From: Syngnathus acus
Taxonomy: Eukaryota > Chordata > Actinopteri > Syngnathiformes > Syngnathidae
Direction: 5' to 3'
Length of the DNA stretch: 64,000 nt
NCBI RefSeq assembly: GCF_901709675.1
Contig: NC_051097.1
Span: 6,798,039 to 6,862,038, forward strand
Of the stretch, positions 56,401-64,000 are shown one piece after another (position 1 is the first letter of the stretch; every line of letters begins with the position of its first letter). Position numbers and translations under genes: made by a program. A model generated the notes under the pieces. The model ran no database searches and was not told the DNA's origin. It saw only the letters and a list, made by a program, of their open reading frames with translations.

Positions 56401-59400
56401 CAGCAGCAAACTAGTTCAGGCTCAGCACTGCCTCTGCTGGTCGCCGCCTTGTACTGCACTCAAATTTGCTTCGATAATTCCAAAACGCAATTACGCGTCA
56501 TGCTCCCGTTTTACTATTCCCCGGCCCGAGTGGTCACGTGTCAACGTCAGCTTTCTCCATTCTAATTATGGCACCTTTTCCACCCCCATCTTAACGAACA
56601 TGTGTTTGCTACTCGTGAGTAACTTTCCTGCGCGACCAGGCTGCTCTAACCTTCGTCTCGGAGCCTTTTAAGACCCACGCTAATCACTTGCTAAGAGAGA
56701 TCACCTAGCAACTGGCCTTCCTTCAGCCAGTGAGCAGTGTTGACAGTTTTAGTAGCAGCCCTGGAAAAAAAAAAAAAAAGTCCATTATTGTCTAAATGAG
56801 TCGTGCGTGTGTGTGCGATACTGGTCTCACCACGACATAGAGGTACTTAGTGTTCACTTGTTCCTTTGAAACTAATTAGATGGAGTAATTTTAGGAGGCA
56901 CCGTGAGCCCGCTTTTGTAACACTAACAGGGGCCTTTCTGACGTGGCTGCTTGCACGTTTGCTGTGTAGCAAAGATGGTAAATATAGCGCGGTGTGGGAA
57001 GGCTTGGCAGGAGACGGCTAACACATCAGACACCTACAGTAGCAACTGTGGGCGATTGTCAATTCCAGCGAGGAGGAGGTGAAGCATTTTATTCCGATGC
57101 GTTCCATCATATCAAAAAAATTAAGAGACATTTTATGTAATTTGTGCGCTTATTGATTTTAGTCACACAGTCTATTTATTCTTCTTTTTTTTTGGACATT
57201 GATATTTTTATCCCGGATGGCTATCGGCGTAAGCTTGCATGATTCACAGTTTTAAAAGGAAACACATAAATATATTACTGGAAAGGAGAGTGTGTTTCGA
57301 AGGAAAAAATATTCTACTACCATCACAAAAAACATCGGAATTTTTTTTTTCAATTTTCAATAAAAGCAACCTCCCAGTTTGTAGATACGTCCATCCAACT
57401 CCAAAGTAATCACTTGACTATCATACCCTGAGCTCTGCAAGCTTTTTCCTTCCCTCTTAACTGTCGATTGCCTTTTCTTTGCAGGTGCTGACAGAGCAAG
57501 GCTGCGTCTTCCAGGAGAGACACGGCTGGGAGAGACCGGGCTGGTTCACCAAGGACGGACAAGCTCCTGTGAGACAAACACACACGTATTAAAACCACAC
57601 TTGCACCGTCAAATGCAAACTAATCCCAGCAAGGGATGTAGCTTGTAGTTGTGCAGACACATCGCACTGAGTAGTAATTCCAAATCCCTCTCCTCGTTTT
57701 TGTTTATCTATGTTGTTGGGAAGGTTAAAGATTACGATTATTATGGCGCCTACGACGTCAAGACGAATCAGCAGTATAAATACAACGAGCTGCTGGGCAA
57801 GGAATACACCTTTGACTTCCCACCGCATCACGATGTGGTAAGAATGAGCTTGGCCATCGGGTTAGATATGAGCGTTTTGGTTCTTGAGTGCTCACGGTAG
57901 ATTTTTTTTTTCTTCTTCTTCCCTCCCAAATGCAGATCAAAAGCGAGTGCCTGTCGTGCAGGCACGCCGTTGCCGTGTTTGACATGTCCTACTTTGGAAA
58001 GTTCTATCTCACCGGTCCAGATGCCAAGAAAGCAGCCGATTGGCTGTTCACTGCCGATGTCAACAAGAAGCCAGGTCGGTGTGACTAGCCAACGCATCTC
58101 ATATATACGTAGACGGTAGCGACAGATGGTAGAGAAGGATTGACAGTTTCAGAATGAGGCGAGACATCAAAATGAGCAGTACATTTTCTCAATCACCTCC
58201 AATTAAGCATTCGGAGCCCGCAGTGTTGTGAAATGAAGTACTTTATCACTTAGCGAGGCAGGATCAAGTTCCTCTGATTAAAAAAAAAAAAAAAAAAAAC
58301 CTGCAGCCAACAGCAACTGTTTGTCCCAGAAGAGACTGAGTATACATTCGAATTAGCACCCAGACACGCAAGATGTCTTCCATGTGATGTTTCATGTCAA
58401 TCACCTTTTGCCGTGCGTGATGGCTGAAGGACAGTCACGGTTTAGCATGTCCCCCAGCCAGCCGGGTGACGGGCGCGTTTTATGTCTCTTGAAATTATAC
58501 ACAGATGTCACTCGACACAATGTCACCGGCGGTCTGGCGGTGACTGTTTCTGCCAGTGATGCGCTCGGTTGACATTTCCGTTTTAATAGGGGTTCACGTT
58601 CAGCCGCGGTAGCTTCGGAACAAAACAAAAAAAAAAAGGGTTTACGTGTTATTGGTACAGCTTCTGACAAGCACTGCTGCCAGGAATCGCACACGGGCTT
58701 CAAAAGTGTGTCAAGACAAACGAGGCAGATCTGATGTGTTCTCCTTTGAGGTTTGGGGAGAGGCCTTTGAAGAAATCACTCTATTGATACAAAAAAGATT
58801 TTCTCAAAGGTGCTCTGACAATGTATAGAAAAGCTAACTAAAAAAAAAAGTCAAATACACGTGCATTTCTATCTGGTACAGCTTAATACCCTTGATTATT
58901 ATTTTTTTTATTGTCTTAGTGTATTTCAGAATTTTCCGTGTGTTTGTGTTTTGCAGGTTCCACTGTGTATACCTGCATGCTGAATTCAAGAGGAGGGACG
59001 GAAGCTGATCTGACAGTGAGCAGACTCGAATCCGGAGCCGCCAACCTCCCGCTGGCACCTGAGTCAAATGGTAAGTTTGAAAGAAAAAAATAAATAAATC
59101 CTGTCTTCAGTGTCAATATGTCTTGTTCCGTTTGTCCTTCAAATTACTACCCACCTTTTCTGGAAAATTGACATCAGGGGTTTGTGACTGTTAAATTACA
59201 GGTTGTCTTCCTGTCTTTTTTTTTTTGTAAACCAGAAAGTGACCTTTTTTTTTTAGTCGTTGAATTTCTATAATTTTTACCGAAGGTGATGCGTACTACC
59301 TGGCCATCGGAGGCGGCGTTGCCGAGCACAACTGGAACCACATTCGAACCGTTCTCCAGGACCAGGGCTTCCGCTGCCAGCTAACGGACCACTCAGAGGA

Positions 59401-59803
59401 CATGGGCATGATCAGCATCCAGGGACCCAAGAGGTAAGGTGGGCAAACATGCACTCAAGCTATTCATTGGACTTGAACAGCTTGATTTTAAATAAAAAAA
59501 GAAACGTTTTTAAGCTTTTAACCAGCGCACATATTCCGAAACCTCTCCAATCTTTGGATTCACACTCAGTCACATTCTGCTCTACTTATATGTTGTGTTG
59601 ATGGCATCCCCTTGAGGAGTCTTTTTTCCATCTTCTCTTGATCTTGCTATATTCTCCCCCAGCCGCACTTTTCTTTTATCCTCAACCAACTCTTATAATC
59701 TTCTCCTCACCCCAACACCCGCCCTCCACCTTCTCCTCTTGCTGTGAACGTTTGCGTCAAAGCACTATCGAGTGCGTCACTAGCTCCAGGAGTCTGTCAC
59801 ACT

Positions 59804-59837
<34 letters not shown>

Positions 59838-62800
59838 CTGTGTGTCTGTGTGTGTGTGTCTGTGTGTGTGTCTGTGTGTGTGTCTGTGTGTGTCTGTGTG
59901 TGCTCATTTCATTATAGATTCACACAACTAATTGAATGTTGACTATGGGAATTATTGAGTGGCTCTTGACTGGTATGAACATATGAAGTAATTAAGGCAT
60001 GTATTAGCTCCAGAGAATGGAACTGTGGTGAAGTTATGATAATTAACGTGCACGTTTTGCGTTTTTTTTTATTGGAATTATGAGAGGCCGTGTTTAATAA
60101 GGGGTCTCGTGAGAATTCAGTCGGACACCAAGTGCTGTGTTATGTTGAATGCACGCTACTATTAATCAACAGCAACCTGACTGTGCAAGTTTTTGATGCA
60201 TGTGTAATCCCCCAAAGTCATTTGTCCATTGAAATAAACATACTGTATATACGCGGATAAGATAGCATGTCCAAGAATGTGATTGGTGGTTGCGAGTTCT
60301 CACGAAGGAGCACATTCAACCTTTTCACAGCTTATTTATAGCTAATTGTCCTTTTTTCGTGTGTTCTCGAGTTCAATGAACAAAGCGTAGCTTCAGGGAG
60401 TGCAGAAGTGAGACGACAGGGCCCCGCACGCATCACTGCACGCCTGCGACTGCATCGATTGCTTTTTGAGAAAAATCCAACATGTTCCCCCAACTTCACT
60501 TGTGGCTTCCTGACGTTTGGTTTTGCTCCTGCAAAAATATCCTTCAGAGGCATTGAGTTCTTTCACTGCTCCCCCCCCCCCCCTTCAAAGTGTACAAGAA
60601 GCAAAGTAAGCTAAACTTTGTGCTTTTTTTGCCGCTGACTCATTTTTATGTAATATCGATTTTGTGCGTGTGTGTTAGTGGGAGAGGTTATCACGGGAGC
60701 ACCTTTTTAGATTGCTTGTGAGCCATGAGCTCTTTTTTTTTCTCCCCTTCTTCTTCTTTTACCTCTGAAGTCTTATCACATCTATCTCAGTGTAATACGT
60801 CTTATATGAGAGCAGGATTTTCAAAGTGTGGCAAAGTGAGCTTCCCATAAAAAGCAGCTTTTCATATTACATCATGCCCTCTTTGACAAACTGATGTGCT
60901 CATACATTTAACATTTTATTTTGAATGTGTAAAACATTTGATGAGTTAGTTTTAAATAATAAAAATTGAAATAAATAGAAATAAAATAAATCAATAAAAA
61001 TGATAAAAAAATATATTTTAATGATGAGTTAGTTTTAAAGAATAAAAATATTTTATATTTTATTTTTAATGTCTAAAACACATGAGTTAGTTTTCAATAA
61101 TAATAAAATATATTTTGTCTTATTGATGATTCCTTGTTTGCTCGCCTTGTCTAGTCGAGAGGTGCTACAAGAGGTGTTGGACACAGACCTCAGCAATGAA
61201 GCCTTTCCTTTTTCCACCCACAAAGTTGTCAAAGCGGCCGGCCACCAGGTGAGAACACGCACGTACTCGCACAGAGCACACAGTCGGTGGCTCGGCTTTT
61301 AATTGCAAGTGATGCATTTGATGACCTCAAAATAACCCTGATTTAATTTTCTTCTCAGCTCAACTGCTGCTCAATTTCGACTAGGGGTGGGTAATTAATC
61401 CAAATGGAGTTGGGATTTTCATTGTGGCTTCTCACTGTCATAGAAAAACTATGATGTGCCATACAGCAAGTTTAAAAATCAATCCAAATAATTAGGATGA
61501 TTTTTTTTCTTCCCTGTAATGGCCCAGCCAGTATGTCAGAGTAAGAATTACTGGAACTTTGGTCTTTGAAACTGACCAACACGGTCATTGGCCTACGACC
61601 AAAGCAAACGTGCTGTTCCGGCTCATGCAGCGCCTAACACATGCCCGAGCCCGCTGTCTTGCTTGCTCTTGCGTAAATTATTCAAGGCACAAGTGACTGG
61701 AGCCGGCATTTCTCTCGCAATGTTTGCGCATGTACACAAGTGCGGCGTTGGTGCTGCTTACTGGTCTTGTCTGGGTGACATTTTAATGGCTGCAGTGTTG
61801 CGAGAACACCCCCCCCCTTATGACTCGCTAGAGGAACCAAGTGTGCCGCTTTGGGTCATTTGAATTCTTCTTGGTTTGTGTTTGCTCATGTGCAACGTGT
61901 GTTTGATGCGGCAAGCGTGCAGATTTGTGAGCGAGCACTTTTGTGACCGCGCAGGGCGACATGTACATATGGGGCCCAGGGTGAACCTTGGCTGGCCAGA
62001 TGGCCCAACTGTCACAGCGCCCACTGGGGAAACTGTTGGAGACATTTCTCTCCTTACTTCACACTTTTTTTCCTTTTTCCTCATTTGCTCACTAACTCAT
62101 TTTTGCTATCAGGCCATCCTCTGAGCTTTAGCGTTGCCTTCTTGTCAAAGCGTTATTCAAATACAGAGGGACCTCTTAGGATTAACACAATCTATTTTGG
62201 AATGCAGATTTGTTCGTATTCAATTTCCCATGAGGGACCATGTAAAGTGAGTGAATCTGCCCCAGCGTCGTCATGCAGTGTCTGTTTTCTAAGAACGAGC
62301 TGTTGAGATTTTATCGAGCCATCCTCATCCCATTTTGGGATTCCTGAATTCTCTGCTGCAGAGATTGCAAGATTAGAATGATGATAGGAGAGGGAGCAGA
62401 CCATTTTCAAATGCTCCATTTTTCTATTAAAATCCAGAGTTTTGCCTTTCATTTTTTGCCTTTCGCCAGTTTTAAATGCATAAGTAATTTTTCTCCTCCC
62501 CTGTCTTCCATCATTTCAACTCCAAAATGTAATTTTAAATGTCCTTTAAGGCATTTTTAGACATGTCATTTATAAAACAAAGATAATAATTGCATCTTTA
62601 CTCCTGATTTACTGTGTTTTATGTACTTTCTATTCATTTTGCTTTTCCTCTTCCTGGCTTCCTTCCTCTGTGTACAGACACTATTCAAATGCAATTCAAT
62701 GTGGAGCTTCGAGATTAAATGTGTGCATTTGTGTGCTTGTGTTTGGCTGAGGATGCTTGTGTGTGTGTGTGTGTGTGTGTGTGTAGGCATGCTGCATCTT

Positions 62801-63901
62801 TTCTAAGCCTCCTCGTCTGTCGCTCTCTTCTAGGTACGAGCAATGCGTCTGTCCTTTGTCGGGGAGCTGGGCTGGGAGCTGCACGTTCCCAAAGACTCGT
62901 GCCTTCCCGTCTACCTCGCCGTCATGGCTGCCGGCGCCAAGCACGGCATCGTCAATTCAGGATACAGAGCCATCGATTCGCTCAGTATAGAGAAAGGTAA
63001 CATGGACACTCAAGTCTGCTGGGAGCAATCAACATTTTTAGCCTTATTATGGGGATATAAATACTTCAGTTGGTGTGTGAAATCATTTCTGAGTAGGACG
63101 GCCTTTATTTATTATGAATGCATGTTTGCAGAGTTGAACAGTTCCATTAATGGAATGACGGTAATTAGGTTGTTGAATAACAAGCACCCGCCATTTTGTC
63201 AGGGTACCGCCACTGGCACGCCGACCTTCGCCCAGATGACACGCCCCTGGAGGCGGGGCTAGCCTTCACTTGCAAGTTGAAAAGCTCCATCCCCTTCCAG
63301 GGTCGCCATCGGCTGGAGAAGCAGAAGGAGGAAGGCCTCAGGAGACGCATCGTCTCCTTCACCATCGACGAGTCAGTCGAGCTTGCGTAGACCTTGACAG
63401 TTTTGAATCAGACAATATTGAACTGTGATACACTGGTGGAGCTAGAGGGGGGTCTGCCCCCCCCATGTAATATGCTTGGATCCCCTAAGTGCCAAGATAA
63501 TTAACTTTTGGGTATTTTCTGACTTGCAGGAAAGTGCCAATGTTTGGCCTGGAGGCAATCTTTCGCAATGGCGTCCCTGTTGGTCACCTACGGCGAGCTG
63601 ACTATGGATTCTATATCGACAAGACAATTGGTTATGGCTACATCCGCAATCCCGATGGCGGAGTGGTAATTATGATCTTTCACAATTCGGTTTCAGTCGA
63701 AAGCTTTTCAGTGCTACCTTTTGCCACCAATCCTTTTGTTTTCACTTCATTATAATTTCTGCCCATCTTCAGGTAAGCGCTGATTTCATCAAGAGTGGCG
63801 AGTTCACCCTGGAGAGAATGGGAGTAACGTACAAGGCCACGGCCCACATCAGATCTCCATTTGATCCCGAGAACAAGCGCGTGAAAGGCATCTACGATTG
63901 A
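47429..63901 (+). CDS. SARDH: SARDH, mitochondrial sarcosine dehydrogenase (complete CDS)
   Basis: Twenty-one coding exons: 47429-47616, 47692-47828, 47960-48138, 48397-48576, 48647-48770, 48896-48996, 49855-49959, 51456-51585, 51978-52064, 54855-54945, 55050-55191, 57485-57568, 57724-57837, 57936-58074, 58957-59070, 59286-59433, 61155-61248, 62834-62996, 63203-63371, 63530-63665, 63773-63901 (TGA). Total 917 aa; human is about 918. The N-terminus is Arg-rich with no acidic residue in the first 30, as expected for a matrix-targeting peptide. The FAD Rossmann motif [10 protein letters not shown] is at 67-76. TTWHTAG includes His106, the expected covalent FAD attachment. The second half is a GcvT-like folate-binding domain ([44 protein letters not shown]). 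The enzyme demethylates sarcosine to glycine, passing the one-carbon unit to tetrahydrofolate and electrons to ETF. No breaks seen. DMGDH is the main paralogue but matches less well. Confidence 0.97.
49039..49053 (+). promoter_or_regulatory. CTCF-like motif in SARDH intron 6
   Basis: CCAGCAGGGGGCACT matches the CTCF core. Short CAGCAGGGGGC strings are also carried by fish repeats, so occupancy is uncertain. Confidence 0.35.
49986..50267 (+). mobile_element. hAT-type MITE in SARDH intron 7
   Basis: This 282-bp element is flanked by a perfect 8-bp target-site duplication TCTTAATG (49978-49985 and 50268-50275). Its right end, read inward, is CAGGGGTGTCAAACAC. The left end CATAGCTATCAAACTC matches this at most positions but is degenerate. 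The interior includes GGCCCGGGGGCCAGATACGG and GTGGCCCGC, typical of hAT ends. It is non-autonomous, with no transposase frame. Confidence 0.8.
52065..54854. other. SARDH intron 9
   Basis: A 2.8-kb intron with poly(A)-type runs near 53362 and 53464 and a CpG-richer patch at 54.15-54.45 kb. No exon or RNA gene recognised. Confidence 0.6.
56181..56470 (+). repeat. two-copy tandem duplication, about 144 bp unit, SARDH intron 11
   Basis: Unit 1 is 56181-56325 and unit 2 is 56326-56470. Each starts TGTCGRCTGTTATTTTGT and ends CACTCAAATTTGC, with about 90% identity by eye. The offset between the shared GGGAGCTCATTAC blocks (56211 and 56355) is exactly 144, so one forward frame stays open through both copies. 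No protein family is recognised. Confidence 0.8.
59434..61154. other. SARDH intron 16
   Basis: A 1.7-kb intron with the TG/TC compound microsatellite, a poly(C) run near 60571, and an AT-rich stretch with two copies of GATGAGTTAGTTTTAAAKAAT (60940 and 61022 area). Confidence 0.6.
59810..59902 (+). repeat. (TG)n / TGTC compound microsatellite
   Basis: TG tract interrupted by regularly spaced TC (TGTCTG units), 93 bp, in SARDH intron 16. Confidence 0.95.
62758..62785 (+). repeat. (TG)n microsatellite
   Basis: TG tract 49 bp before the SARDH exon at 62834. Confidence 0.95.
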
Positions 63902-64000
63902 CATGGACATCGACCAGAGTGAAAACCTCCTCCTCACATGTTTCAATCAAATCTCAGGCAAATACAGAACTTTTATCCATGCTGTGACTGGTTGGGGATT

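Noticed and set aside
56174-56671. 165-codon open frame over the tandem duplication
   Set aside because: Intronic, no domain, and explained by duplication of a stop-free unit with a period divisible by three.

Overview
The window is vertebrate nuclear DNA, almost certainly from a teleost fish. It has multi-exon genes with GT-AG introns, many 65-100 bp introns, abundant CA/TG microsatellites and fish-style short DNA transposons. I joined the exons by hand; in every joined gene the phases close and the reading frame stays open. Species cannot be read from the sequence alone.

Layout: 1-13464 is non-coding DNA with repeats, presumably upstream sequence or first introns of SH2D3C. 13465-18715 (+) holds the 3' twelve coding exons of SH2D3C, an SH2 plus Cdc25-like adaptor. 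22304-29046 (+) is a complete five-exon URM1, a ubiquitin-like sulfur carrier of 101 aa ending in Gly-Gly. 31683-31761 (-) is a mir-219 hairpin with both arms readable. 39906-44215 (+) is a complete twelve-exon CERCAM, a GT25-family ER protein of 593 aa ending in KDEL. 47429-63901 (+) is a complete coding sequence of SARDH, mitochondrial sarcosine dehydrogenase: 21 coding exons, 917 aa, and an upstream untranslated exon.

The order SH2D3C - URM1 - mir-219 (antisense) - CERCAM corresponds to human 9q34.11, where MIR219A2 also lies between URM1 and CERCAM on the opposite strand. SARDH is at 9q34.2 in human, so its direct adjacency to CERCAM here is a local difference. The genes do not form a pathway: integrin/Cas signalling, tRNA thiolation and urmylation, an ER glycosyltransferase-like protein, and one-carbon metabolism.

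I found no previously undescribed system. The most informative non-coding items are the mir-219 locus, which could be processed from both strands; a hAT-type MITE with a perfect 8-bp target duplication in SARDH intron 7; a terminal-inverted-repeat MITE at 5.3 kb; three further hAT end fragments; a frame-preserving 144-bp tandem duplication in SARDH intron 11; several CTCF-like motifs; and two candidate conserved regulatory blocks.
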